Of a stretch of 64,000 bases of DNA, positions 31,740 through 41,261 are shown one piece after another. This DNA is from Luteibacter mycovicinus (lineage in GTDB: Bacteria > Pseudomonadota > Gammaproteobacteria > Xanthomonadales > Rhodanobacteraceae). Under the pieces are notes generated by a model. That model saw only the letters and a program-made list of their open reading frames with translations. It did no database searches and was not told the origin of the DNA. The stretch covers positions 372,001 through 436,000 of the forward strand of contig NZ_JQNL01000001.1 of NCBI RefSeq assembly GCF_000745235.1, in the 5' to 3' direction. Positions within the stretch are counted from its first letter, which is position 1. The number at the start of each line of letters is the position of its first letter. The position numbers were made by a program, and so were the translations under genes.

Positions 31740-31742
31740 GGA

Positions 31743-32402
<660 letters not shown>

Positions 32403-32511
32403 GTGAACCCCGGAGGTACTTTTGAGTCAGGTGCGCATCATAGCAGGGCCCGGGAAAGGGACTGAGGCGCTCTTAACACTACGGCGAACGGCCAGCTCCA
32501 GAGGCCGGCTT

Positions 32512-32606
32512 TGGTAGGAGCCAGCCCTGCTGGCGAAAGGATCTTGCCTCAGTCTCCACGAAGAACCGAGGCAAGCATGAATCGCCAGCAGGGCTGGCTC
32601 CTACCA
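32512..32606. repeat. REP pair, CAGCCCTGCTGGCGA variant
   Basis: Perfect 25-bp inverted arms 32512-32536 and 32582-32606 (core GTAGGAGCCAGCCCTGCTGG) with an inner pair CTTGCCTC / GAGGCAAG. This is a second sequence class of REP, still starting GTAGGAGC. It lies between the GH92 gene end and exbB. Confidence 0.88.
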
Positions 32607-32645
32607 GGGCAGGCAAGGTCCACAGGCCCCGCCAGAGTGAAGCTC

Positions 32646-35600
32646 TCAGCGGTGGCCGAGGAACTCCACTTCGCTGATATCCACACCCGCTGCCGGGTCA
32701 GCCGCCACCAGACGCAGGCGGTACCAGGCATACGCCTTCGGCGTCGCCACGGCGAAGGCGCGCGTCTGCCGACGCCACGGCCAGGTCTCACCCTTGCGCT
32801 CATCGACCGGCGTGTAGTGCTTGCCGTCGCTGGAACCCTCCAGCACCCAGCCCGACGGATCGGCCGGCTTCGCGCTGGACGTCAGGGTCAGCATCTCCAC
32901 GGTAACCGGCCTGACGAAGTGCCAGCCGATCGCGGCACCCTTGGCATCCAGGTGAGCCGTGGTGTCCGACGTGTTGTCGAACAGCCTGGCCAGCTCGTCC
33001 GCCTTGACCGAACCGAAGGCTTTGCCGCCATCGGCGGTCAGGTCGACCAGCGGCGCAGGCTTCGCCCCCTCCGCGGTGATCGACGCCGGCAGCGCGTCCT
33101 CACCGGTGCCCCACTTCGACGGCGACGGACCCATGTCGAAGTCCAGCGTGGCGCCCCTGGCCAGCAGCTCGTGCGGCAGGGTGACCTTGTTCCATGCCTG
33201 GCCGTTGACCTTGAGGGACTGCACGTAGCGATTGGTGTCGCTGACGCCGGGCGCACGGATGTCGATGCTCGCGCCGTTTTCGAGGCGGATGGTCATGTGC
33301 GGGAAGTGCGGCGCACCGATGACGTACTCCGGCGTGCCCATGCGCAGCGGGTAGAAGCCGGCGGCGCCGAACAGCCACCACGCCGACATCTCGCCGTTGT
33401 CCTCATCACCCGGGTAGCCCTGGCCGATCTCGCTGCCGACATACAGGCGCGAAACGGCGTCACGCAGCTTGTCCTGCGTCTTCCACGGCTGGCCGGCCTC
33501 GTCGTACATCCAGATGATGTGGTGCGACGGCTGATTGGAATGGCCGTACTGGCCCATGCGGACATCGCGCGCCTCGAGCATTTCGTGGATCACGTCGCCG
33601 TAGTCGCCCACGTCGAACTTGCCCGGCGCGCTGAAGAACTGGTCGAGTTTGGCGGCCAGCGCTTCGCGACCGCCGTACAGCGCGGCCAGGCCGGCACCAT
33701 CCTGCGGTGCGTGGAACGCCATGTTCCAGGCGTTGGTCTCGGTGTAGTCGCCGCCCCAGCGGATCGGGCTGAAGTCCTTGTCGGTCCAGCGCCACTTGCC
33801 AGCCGGGTCGCGGGCGACGAAGAAGCCGACGGCCGGATCGAACAGGTTGGCGTAGCCGACCGCACGCGAGCGGTACCAGGCGGCATCGTCCGCGTAGGCC
33901 TTGTAGTCACCGGCCGCGGCCGGCTCCTTCGACAGCGCGGCGGCGAGGTTGCCGATCGCGAAGTCGTTGATATAGCCGTCCATCGACCACGACAGGCCTT
34001 CGTGCACCTTGTCGTCGGTGTAGCCGTTGAACAGCGAACGCTCGATGCCCTTGCGGCCCGTGCCCTTCACGTCACTGACCGTCGAGGCGTTGCGGATCGC
34101 CGACTGATAGAACGCCGACACATCGAAGTTACGCACGCCCTTGAGCCATGCATCGGCGAAGGCCACATCCGAACTGGTACCCACCATCAGATCGGCGTAA
34201 CCGGGCGAGGACCAGCGCGCGATCCAGCCGGCGTCGCGGTACTGCTGCACGAAACCGTCGATCATCTTGCCCGCTTCGGTCGGCGTAAACAGGACGTAAG
34301 CCGGCCACGCCGTGCGATACGTATCCCAGAAGCCGTTATTGACGTAGGGCTGGCCGTCGACCACGCGTGCGCCGGTCTGCGTCGGCGTGTTCGGGCCGGC
34401 CGGCGCGGAGAACGGGCTGGCGTAGCGCCACACCGGCCTGTCCTTCGTCCCGGTGTTTTCGTAGGCCTGGTTCGGGTACAGGAACAGACGGTACAGGTTC
34501 GAATAGAGGATCGTGCGCTCGTCGGGCGATGCCCCTTCGACCTTGATCATGTCGAGGCGGTCGTCCCAGGCCTTGCGCGCGCGTTCGCGCACGCTGTCGA
34601 AGGTATCGGCGCTCGCGATTTCCTGACCGAGATTGGCCCTGGCCTGATCGACCGAGATCAGCGACGTGGCGATGCGCATGTTGACCGTGCGATTGCCCTT
34701 CTTCGCGGTGTCGAAGCCGAACCATGCCGAGGCGGCGTCGCGCTTCTCGCCGGTCAGGCGGCCGCTCTCCGACACATCGCGGTCGAACTCGGCATAGAAG
34801 AACAGACGCGTGGCACCGGTCGACAGGCCGCTCCTGACGTCCGACCAGCCCTGAATCGCGCGATGACCCGGATCCAGGGTGACTTCGGCCTTGTCGTTGA
34901 GGTTGTCGAAAATGAGCTGCGAACGCTTCCCCGTGAAGGTGAAGCGGAACATCGCCGCATGGTCGGTCGGCGTGATTTCGGTGGTCACGCCGTTGTCGAA
35001 ACGCACGCGGTAATAGTCCGGATGCGCCACCTCGGCATCGTGGCCGAAGGCCAGCGCACGCGTTTCGCGCTTCAGCGCAGGTGCGCCCGACTCCGCCTGT
35101 GCGGGCATGACCTGAAAGGTCTGCCGCTCGCCCATCCACGGGCTAGGCTCATGCGACAGCGCGAAGGCCTCGATGCGGGGGCGATTGTCGTCGCCGTTAC
35201 GCTCCTGATACTGGTAGAGCCAGTTGGAACCGGCGTTGGTCACCGGCGTCCAGAAGTTGAAGCCGTGCGGCGTCGCCACGGCCGGGAAGTTGTTGCCGCG
35301 CGAGAAGTTGGCGTTGGCGTTGGAGCCGCGGCGCGTGTCCACGTAGTCCGTGGGGTGCGTGCTCGATACAGGCGTTGCCGTGCCGATGCGCACGTCGTCG
35401 ATGAAGCCTTCGAAGGCTTCGCCCGGCGGTGCGTCGGCGACCAGCTCGATGGAGCGGACACGACGGCCTTTGGCGACCGCGCCCAGATCCACGCTGACGT
35501 AGTTCCACTGGTCGGGATAGAGCACGCGGCCTTCGCCCTGCGCCTTCGCCGTGGCGGCGATACGGTGCTGGTCACGCGCTCCCGTGGTCGACAGGCGGGA

Positions 35601-36008
35601 GCCATCGTCGAAGACGAGATCCACGGCGACGTAGTTGGCCGGATTGGCGAGGTCGTCCTTGTTCGAGCGCGGGAAGACCAGCCAGGACAGCGTGGTGCCC
35701 TCGCCGACGCGGATATCGGTGTCGAACAGCTTCGCCGTGTTGGGCGCGCCCGTGGAGTTGCCGGCGTAGCGCAGTGAGTGCGTACCGGTGAAGCCGACAT
35801 TGGCTTTGGCCGTAAGGACGGCTTCGGCGGGCGGGCCGCCGACCAGGCTGACGTCGAGACCGCCCGGCGCCTTGTTCGCCAGCGCGGGATCACCCGGCTC
35901 GAATGAGCTGTCGAAGCGCTGATTGGCCGCGAGGGCCCCTACGGGTACCACCATAGCCGCCATCGCCAGGACGAATGCCGTCCTGCCCCAACCCTGCTTC
36001 GATCGCAT
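32646..36008 (-). CDS. GH92 family alpha-mannosidase, exported
   Basis: A 1120-residue exported glycoside hydrolase. Signal peptide about 1-27 (VPVGALA/AN). A beta-sandwich region (about 30-245) precedes the GH92 start at DYVDTRRGSNANANFSRGNN; the catalytic (alpha/alpha)6 domain follows, with GYPGDEDNGEMSAWW and GGDYTETNAWN near the metal and substrate site. The last 120 residues form a discoidin (F5/8 type C)-like carbohydrate-binding domain. GH92 enzymes are Ca-dependent exo-alpha-mannosidases acting on N-glycans or fungal/yeast mannan. Start ATG 36008 gives a proper signal peptide. It sits between comEC and exbB, which are neighbours in many relatives, suggesting insertion of an accessory gene for eukaryotic glycans. 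Confidence 0.92.
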   Translation of the reverse strand: MRSKQGWGRTAFVLAMAAMVVPVGALAANQRFDSSFEPGDPALANKAPGGLDVSLVGGPPAEAVLTAKANVGFTGTHSLRYAGNSTGAPNTAKLFDTDIRVGEGTTLSWLVFPRSNKDDLANPANYVAVDLVFDDGSRLSTTGARDQHRIAATAKAQGEGRVLYPDQWNYVSVDLGAVAKGRRVRSIELVADAPPGEAFEGFIDDVRIGTATPVSSTHPTDYVDTRRGSNANANFSRGNNFPAVATPHGFNFWTPVTNAGSNWLYQYQERNGDDNRPRIEAFALSHEPSPWMGERQTFQVMPAQAESGAPALKRETRALAFGHDAEVAHPDYYRVRFDNGVTTEITPTDHAAMFRFTFTGKRSQLIFDNLNDKAEVTLDPGHRAIQGWSDVRSGLSTGATRLFFYAEFDRDVSESGRLTGEKRDAASAWFGFDTAKKGNRTVNMRIATSLISVDQARANLGQEIASADTFDSVRERARKAWDDRLDMIKVEGASPDERTILYSNLYRLFLYPNQAYENTGTKDRPVWRYASPFSAPAGPNTPTQTGARVVDGQPYVNNGFWDTYRTAWPAYVLFTPTEAGKMIDGFVQQYRDAGWIARWSSPGYADLMVGTSSDVAFADAWLKGVRNFDVSAFYQSAIRNASTVSDVKGTGRKGIERSLFNGYTDDKVHEGLSWSMDGYINDFAIGNLAAALSKEPAAAGDYKAYADDAAWYRSRAVGYANLFDPAVGFFVARDPAGKWRWTDKDFSPIRWGGDYTETNAWNMAFHAPQDGAGLAALYGGREALAAKLDQFFSAPGKFDVGDYGDVIHEMLEARDVRMGQYGHSNQPSHHIIWMYDEAGQPWKTQDKLRDAVSRLYVGSEIGQGYPGDEDNGEMSAWWLFGAAGFYPLRMGTPEYVIGAPHFPHMTIRLENGASIDIRAPGVSDTNRYVQSLKVNGQAWNKVTLPHELLARGATLDFDMGPSPSKWGTGEDALPASITAEGAKPAPLVDLTADGGKAFGSVKADELARLFDNTSDTTAHLDAKGAAIGWHFVRPVTVEMLTLTSSAKPADPSGWVLEGSSDGKHYTPVDERKGETWPWRRQTRAFAVATPKAYAWYRLRLVAADPAAGVDISEVEFLGHR

Positions 36009-36040
36009 CACGCGTCTATCCCCTTGAGTGCGGAATCCCC

Positions 36041-36060
36041 ATTTAAATCGTTCTAAATTT
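36041..36060. promoter_or_regulatory. AT-rich near-palindrome upstream of the GH92 gene
   Basis: ATTTAAATCGTTCTAAATTT, about 33 bp before the GH92 start, is an imperfect inverted repeat with a central CG, as in LacI-family operators. It is the most AT-rich patch in the area and may combine the promoter and a sugar-responsive operator. No regulator gene is adjacent. Confidence 0.3.
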
Positions 36061-36093
36061 GGAATGTCAAACCGCGCTGCAACACGGCGCCGG

Positions 36094-38406
36094 TCACTCG
36101 CGCCAGTAGCGATCCTTCGGGCGGCGCCACTCGCGGACCCGCCGTGGACCGTTCCGGACTGGAAAATCGATGCGAACGGCACCGGTATCCGCGGTCACGA
36201 CCACGTCGCCACCGGCCGCCCGGTAACGCTGCACGACCGCGGGATGCGGATGGCGAAAGCGGTTGCGATAGCCGGCCGAAGCCACGCCGAGGACCGGAGC
36301 CACCGCGGCCAGCCACGCGTCGCTCGAGCCATGACGGCTGCCGTGATGAGCGACCGTGGTGACGGTCGGGACGTCCACGGCGAGCGACGCCGGATCCATG
36401 CGTCGCTCGGCACGATCGCTGATATCCCCGGTGAGCAACAACCTGCCCCCTTCCCCTTCGATGGAAAGGACGCAGGAACGGTCGTTGCCCGGCGTCTTGC
36501 CACTGCGCTCGCGCGGCACGACGAGGAAGCGGAAGTCGACGCCGTCCCACGACCAGGATCGATCGGCGGTACACGCCTCCGCCTCGAACGACAGCCGGCG
36601 ACGCTCGCCGGACAGGCGCTCCGCGGACGGATAGCGCGCGGCGATGGATGCCGCGCCGCCGGCATGGTCGCGATCGCCATGGCTGATGACCAGTCGGTTC
36701 ACCGGCGACAGACCCAGCGCCGTAACGGCGGGAAGCACCACGCCGCTACCGGCGTCCCGCCCTCCCGCCCATGCCGGGCCCGCGTCGTACACCAGCGTAT
36801 GCGAGCGTGTGCGCACCAGCACGGCCAGACCCTGTCCCACATCCAGCACCCATGCGCGAAACGCGCCGTGCGCCGGTTCGTCTCGCGGAGGCAGCAACAA
36901 CGGAAGGCAGAGCAAGGCACCATAACCGCGCAACGGGACACCCCGGGGAATGAACAGCCACGCCGCGCCGAACGTCGCCAGCAGGACCGGCAACAGCCCC
37001 GCTTCGGCGACGCCCAGACGTGCGGCAGGCCATTGCGCCATCAACGCCAGCCCTTGCCACAGCGCTTCCAGCAACCACGCCGCGCCGTCGAGCAAGGGGC
37101 CTGCCAGCACCGGCCACGCCAGCAGCGCGCAGCCGACGAGGCACATCGGCACGACGACGAAACTCACGAGCGGCGCAGCCACCAGGTTGGCGATGAAGCC
37201 GGCCAGCGAGGCGCTGCCGAACCACCACAGCGACATCGGCAGCAGGATGAGACTCATCGCGGCTTGCGCGGGCAACAGCTCGCCGACCCAGCCCCCCCAG
37301 CCTTGTGCGCGCGGCGCGACACAGACCATCAGGAAGCCGACGCCCGCGAACGACATCCAGAAGCCCGCCGACAGGACGGAGAGCGGCGCCACGATCAGCA
37401 CCACCAGCAACGCGAGGGCAAGCATCGTCAGGCCATGGGTCCGCTGACGAAGACATGCCGCGATACCCACTACCGCGATCATCAACAGTGTGCGCGTGGT
37501 CGGCAGCCCCATCCCCGCCAGCAGGCCGTAGACACCCGCAACGGCGAGGCCTGCGACCGACTGTGCGATGGGCCGTGGCACGCGCAGCGCCAGCCACGGC
37601 AACAGCGCATAAAGCAGGCGGACCAACAGCAGACCACCGCCGGCGGCGACCCCCACATGGAAGCCGGAAATGGCGATGAGGTGGGAGACGCCCGTCGCGC
37701 GCGCGACGTCCCAGTCCGACGCGTCGAGACCTCGCGTGTCGCCGACGGTGAGTGCCCTGACGACACGGGAACCACGCGGGCCGAGCTGCCGGTCCAGCGC
37801 ATCCGCGATCGCGGATCGCCATCCGTCGACGCACGTGCCTGTCGCCAGTCGTTCGTTGCCTGCCGAGGGGCGCACGTAGCCCGTCGCCACCACACCCCGT
37901 TGCAGCGCGCCGCGCTCCGCATCGTTGCCCCCGGGATTGAGCGAACCGCGTGGACGACGCAGACGTACGGTGAGTCGCCATCGCTCGCAGGCGCGCGGCG
38001 CTGCCTCGGCCCGGTACCACGTGAGACGGAGTTTGCCCCGCAAGGCCGCGTCGTTGCCGGTGGCGTCGTCAGGAACGAACACGAAGCTGGTGTCGGCATC
38101 GATGCGGCGGGGTAGCTCGATGACATGTCCGACGAGTGTGACATCGTCGCCTTCGCGCTCACGCGGCAGCCTTGCCTCGAAGGCTCGCACGCCGTGCAGT
38201 GCCGCCCATGCCGCGAAGGCCGACACGAGGGCGACATGGCATAAGGCCGGGCGTCGTCGCGCACGCAGCGCCGCGCAGAGCGATACGCACGCCGTGAGCG
38301 CACATACCGGCCACGGAGGAAGCGACCGCGCCGCTTGCACCCACGTGCAACCAAGCAGCGCGGCGACCGCCACGGTAATGAGGGAGACAGCAGGGACGCG
38401 AAACAC
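36094..38406 (-). CDS. comEC: DNA internalisation protein ComEC/Rec2
   Basis: A 770-residue polytopic membrane protein forming the DNA uptake channel of natural competence. An N-terminal hydrophobic region and OB-like DUF4131 domain (about 20-200) lead into the Competence domain with many helices (GVSHLIAISGFHVGVAAGGG is the typical entry). The C-terminal metallo-beta-lactamase-like domain (about 520-750) has HGDRDHAGGA and VAHHGSRHGSSDAW, consistent with nuclease activity on the incoming strand. Start is GTG 38406; no better start is close. It probably starts the ancestral comEC-exbBD-msbA-lpxK order. Confidence 0.93.
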   Translation of the reverse strand: MFRVPAVSLITVAVAALLGCTWVQAARSLPPWPVCALTACVSLCAALRARRRPALCHVALVSAFAAWAALHGVRAFEARLPREREGDDVTLVGHVIELPRRIDADTSFVFVPDDATGNDAALRGKLRLTWYRAEAAPRACERWRLTVRLRRPRGSLNPGGNDAERGALQRGVVATGYVRPSAGNERLATGTCVDGWRSAIADALDRQLGPRGSRVVRALTVGDTRGLDASDWDVARATGVSHLIAISGFHVGVAAGGGLLLVRLLYALLPWLALRVPRPIAQSVAGLAVAGVYGLLAGMGLPTTRTLLMIAVVGIAACLRQRTHGLTMLALALLVVLIVAPLSVLSAGFWMSFAGVGFLMVCVAPRAQGWGGWVGELLPAQAAMSLILLPMSLWWFGSASLAGFIANLVAAPLVSFVVVPMCLVGCALLAWPVLAGPLLDGAAWLLEALWQGLALMAQWPAARLGVAEAGLLPVLLATFGAAWLFIPRGVPLRGYGALLCLPLLLPPRDEPAHGAFRAWVLDVGQGLAVLVRTRSHTLVYDAGPAWAGGRDAGSGVVLPAVTALGLSPVNRLVISHGDRDHAGGAASIAARYPSAERLSGERRRLSFEAEACTADRSWSWDGVDFRFLVVPRERSGKTPGNDRSCVLSIEGEGGRLLLTGDISDRAERRMDPASLAVDVPTVTTVAHHGSRHGSSDAWLAAVAPVLGVASAGYRNRFRHPHPAVVQRYRAAGGDVVVTADTGAVRIDFPVRNGPRRVREWRRPKDRYWRE

Positions 38407-38482
38407 CGTTGGTCATCGACTCGGAGAGTCGCCAGCGTAGGTGGCGACGACCTCAGCGTGGTCCGCGTTGCGGCGTCAGCGT

Positions 38483-39151
38483 TTACCGATCGCGATTGCC
38501 GCGGCGATCGTTACGCGCGCCATTGTCGTCCCGCATACGCTGCCCGGGAGGGTGCGCATTGGGGTTGCCGCCGGCAGGACGGTCACCGCCGTGCCAGCCG
38601 CCGGGCGGCGGCGGACGGTTACCGCCTCCGGCACCGCCGTTTTGCGGCGGACGCTGGCCCTGCCAACCGCCAGGCCGTTCGCCGCCGGGACGGCCACCTT
38701 GCCACCCCCCGGGGCGATCGCCACCGGGACGGCCACCCTGCCAGCCGCCGGGACGATTTCCCCCTTGCCAGCCGCCGGGCGGCCGGTGATCGTCATCGCC
38801 ACCGTGCCAGCCGCCGGGAGGCGGTCGCCGATCGCCGCGACCCGGAGGCGGGCCGCGATGCCCGTCGCGGTCGAAGTAATTTCCATCGCGCCCGCGGTAA
38901 TACCGACGACCGCCATAGTCGTACCACACCGCCCCAACCGTGACGCCCGAATAGCAGCAACCCGGACCGTAGCCATAGCCATTGTCGTAGTAGCCGTAGC
39001 CGGGATCGACGACCGTCGTCGTGGTCTCTTCACCGTAGTAGGCGTCTCCGCCCGAGCCGTTACGGACATAGCCGTAGCCCGGGTCGTAGTAGCACCCGGT
39101 GAGCGGAAGGCAGACAGCCAGGGTCAACAACAAGACGCGCGCGGTACGCAT
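38483..39151 (-). CDS. Repetitive lipoprotein rich in PGGWQGGRP
   Basis: A 222-residue lipoprotein: signal peptide with lipobox LTGC, Cys20 the lipidation site. Residues 21-100 are Tyr/Gly-rich (YDPGYGY, YYDNGYGYGPGC); from about 105 to 200 the chain is a low-complexity run of PGGWQGGRP-type units, then a basic Arg/Asn-rich tail. It has no recognised domain. Such Tyr/Gly lipoproteins in xanthomonads are anchored in the outer membrane and probably extend into the periplasm or bind peptidoglycan. GAGG lies 6 bases before the ATG. A long ORF on the opposite strand is a shadow created by the repeats. Confidence 0.75.
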   Translation of the reverse strand: MRTARVLLLTLAVCLPLTGCYYDPGYGYVRNGSGGDAYYGEETTTTVVDPGYGYYDNGYGYGPGCCYSGVTVGAVWYDYGGRRYYRGRDGNYFDRDGHRGPPPGRGDRRPPPGGWHGGDDDHRPPGGWQGGNRPGGWQGGRPGGDRPGGWQGGRPGGERPGGWQGQRPPQNGGAGGGNRPPPPGGWHGGDRPAGGNPNAHPPGQRMRDDNGARNDRRGNRDR

Positions 39152-39216
39152 GGGGAACCTCGGCAGATGGCGCTTTGGACACTGCGCTCGCGCGATTGAA
39201 TGGCCGCTAAAACGAG

Positions 39217-39239
39217 AAGGGCCGCACGTGGCGGCCCTT
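39217..39239 (-). terminator. Intrinsic terminator of the histone-like gene
   Basis: Stem AAGGGCCGC / GCGGCCCTT with a 5-base loop, followed on the minus strand by CTCGTTTT. It lies about 20 bp after the stop of the histone-like gene. Confidence 0.75.
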
Positions 39240-39260
39240 GCCTTTCATTCAGGCTGCATC

Positions 39261-40373
39261 TCAGCCCTTGTCTTTCTGCTGATCGCCGCGCTCGTGCGCC
39301 GCGTTGGCGTGAGTCGCTTCCGCCGATGGCGACTTCGGTGCTGGATTGGGCTCATTGCCTGGCTGCACGGCCGGCGTACCGTTGCCGTTTTCGCCCGTGG
39401 GCCATGTCGGTGGCTGACGATCGCGTTCGCGCTTGGCATCGAGCAACGCCTGGATATGCGCTACCGCTTCTTCCTGGCTGATGTGCTGAACCGGCTCGTC
39501 GGCCGAAGGCTCAGCGGCGGGTGAAGGTGCTGGAGCGGGTGTCGGAACGGGTTTCGGACGCGGCCTGGGGGCGGCCTTCGCGACGGGCGTCGGGCTGGCG
39601 CCCGACGTGGGCTTAGGCGCCGGCGCTGGCGCCGATGTCGGTGTCGCCTTCGGCTTCGCCACTGACGGGGACGCCTGACGTGCGGCCCTGGTTTCCGGTG
39701 CCCGCTGGACGGGCTTGTGCTCGACGGGGTGCGCAGCGGACGAACGCGGCGCGGACTTCCTGGACGCGGCTGCCGCCGTAGCCGACGTCGTCGGGACCGC
39801 CGCTTTCTTCGCCGGTGCCTTACGTACGACCGACTTACTCGCGGACTTCTTTACCGCCGCCTTTTTTGCCGGGCTCTTGGTGGCGGCGACGTTCCGGGCC
39901 GGCGCCTTTGTTGCGACCTTCTTCGCGGCAACGACCTTGCGGGCGGGCGCCTTCTTCGCCGCCGACTTGCGCGTCGACGGCCGGTTGGCGACCTTCTTCG
40001 CGGCGGCTTTCTTGCCTGCGACCTTACGCACAGCGGTTTTGCTGACGGCTTTCTTCGCAGCGACCTTGCGGGTCGGCGCTTTCTTCGCCGGCGATTTCTT
40101 TACGGCCGCCTTCTTCACAGCCGCCTTCTTCGCCACCGACTTCCTGACGGCCGACTTCTTGACGGCGGTTTTCCTGACCGCGCCCTTCTTCGCCGCCGTT
40201 TTTTTCGCTACCGTCTTCTTAGCGGCCGTCTTCTTCGCTGCCGGACGTGCGGCACTCTTACGGGCCGTCTTCTTCGCGGCGGCGGAGACGCCGGCCTTCC
40301 TGACGGCGGTCTTCTTCGTGGCCGTCTTCTTTGCCGCGGACTTCTTCGCGGCGGACTTGCGGGTCGTAGCCAT
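39261..40373 (-). CDS. Histone H1-like (AAKK-repeat) protein
   Basis: A 370-residue protein. Residues 1-220 are almost only Lys, Ala, Arg, Val, Thr and Ser in KKTAAKK/KKAAVKK units, like eukaryotic H1 tails and bacterial AlgP/Hc-type proteins, and would bind DNA non-specifically. Residues 225-330 are Pro/Ala-rich. The C-terminal part contains EEAVAHIQALLDAKRERDRQ, a short amphipathic helix, then an Asn/Pro-rich end. An AGGAGG site precedes ATG 40373; the 47-residue upstream extension has no such composition. Repeat count is expected to vary among strains through slippage. The role is probably nucleoid organisation or regulation; there is no direct evidence here. Confidence 0.85.
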   Translation of the reverse strand: MATTRKSAAKKSAAKKTATKKTAVRKAGVSAAAKKTARKSAARPAAKKTAAKKTVAKKTAAKKGAVRKTAVKKSAVRKSVAKKAAVKKAAVKKSPAKKAPTRKVAAKKAVSKTAVRKVAGKKAAAKKVANRPSTRKSAAKKAPARKVVAAKKVATKAPARNVAATKSPAKKAAVKKSASKSVVRKAPAKKAAVPTTSATAAAASRKSAPRSSAAHPVEHKPVQRAPETRAARQASPSVAKPKATPTSAPAPAPKPTSGASPTPVAKAAPRPRPKPVPTPAPAPSPAAEPSADEPVQHISQEEAVAHIQALLDAKRERDRQPPTWPTGENGNGTPAVQPGNEPNPAPKSPSAEATHANAAHERGDQQKDKG

Positions 40374-40545
40374 GCGTTCATTCCTCCTGCGGTAGTAGCC
40401 GACGCGAACCACCCCACCGGGGGAAACCCGCGTGCATGCCGGACGACTCAAAAGTGATAGGTCTTCGTCGCGGACAACCGCATGATGTATCAGCCGTCGC
40501 CCGAAGTCACACAAATCCGTCGGAAAGAATTCAGGTTCGGGGTGA

Positions 40546-41148
40546 TCAGAACCGCGGATTCATCAGCGTCTGCAGGAAATACGGCAGCACGCGCGGCTCC
40601 AGTGCGATCGTAAAGATGACGCCATAAGCCGCGCCCCACAGGTGCGCGCTGTGGTTGACGTTGTCACCGCCGCGCTTGTCCATGTAGATCGAATAGACCA
40701 CGAAAAGAACGGCATAGAGGATCGCCGGCATCGGCACGATGAACACGATGATGCGTGCCCAGGGCTGGACCAGGATGAACGCGAAGAGGATGGCGGAGAC
40801 CGCACCCGACGCCCCCAGGCTGCGATAGCCCGCGTTGCGACGGTTGGCCATGTATGACGGCAGGATCGAGAAGACCAGCGCACCGATGTAGAAGGTGACG
40901 AAGCCCAGCGGCCCCATCTCCTGCGTGAACAGCTGCTCCATGCTGCGGCCGACGAAGTACAGCGAGAACATATTGAAGAACAGGTGGCCCACATCCGCGT
41001 GGACCAGGCCATAGGTCACCAGCCGGTAGTACTCACGGCTTCGCGACAGGGCCGGCGGCCAGAGGATGAGGTCGTCCAGCAGGCGCTGGTTGCGGAATGC
41101 GACAATCGAGACCACGCAGGTCACGAGGATGATGATCAGCGTAATCAT
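40546..41148 (-). CDS. Rhomboid family intramembrane serine protease
   Basis: A 200-residue six-helix membrane protein. The catalytic Ser114 lies in LGASGAVSA and His169 in HSAHLWGAAYG; HADVGHLFFNMFSL in helix 2 supplies the oxyanion-side His and Asn (about 55, 59). The dyad spacing fits active rhomboids, which cut membrane proteins within the bilayer. Substrates are unknown. Start ATG 41148 places helix 1 at the N-terminus; the longer reading frame upstream is not hydrophobic. It is divergent from the PhzF-like gene. Confidence 0.9.
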   Translation of the reverse strand: MITLIIILVTCVVSIVAFRNQRLLDDLILWPPALSRSREYYRLVTYGLVHADVGHLFFNMFSLYFVGRSMEQLFTQEMGPLGFVTFYIGALVFSILPSYMANRRNAGYRSLGASGAVSAILFAFILVQPWARIIVFIVPMPAILYAVLFVVYSIYMDKRGGDNVNHSAHLWGAAYGVIFTIALEPRVLPYFLQTLMNPRF

Positions 41149-41261
41149 GCCTGGAACAGTGTCCTTCAGGGGTCGAACCAGCGCGCATCTTCGCGCTTGC
41201 GGGGCCCGATGTCGAATGATGCGGCTATCATGTCGCCCTCCCCACCGCTCCGGTCCCACCG

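Noticed and set aside
32511..35777. 1088-codon plus-strand ORF opposite the GH92 gene
   Set aside because: Antisense shadow; it starts in a REP element and has no known motif.
36028..38115. 695-codon plus-strand ORF opposite comEC
   Set aside because: Gln/Arg/His-rich antisense frame of a clear ComEC.
38560..38800. CRISPR-like regular repeats
   Set aside because: The periodic units are codons of PGGWQGGRP in a lipoprotein gene; there are no constant repeats with unique spacers.
39715..40395. Phe/Ala-rich plus-strand ORF opposite the histone-like gene
   Set aside because: Reverse complement of KKAA repeats always gives FFAA-type frames; it looks like a membrane protein only by symmetry.
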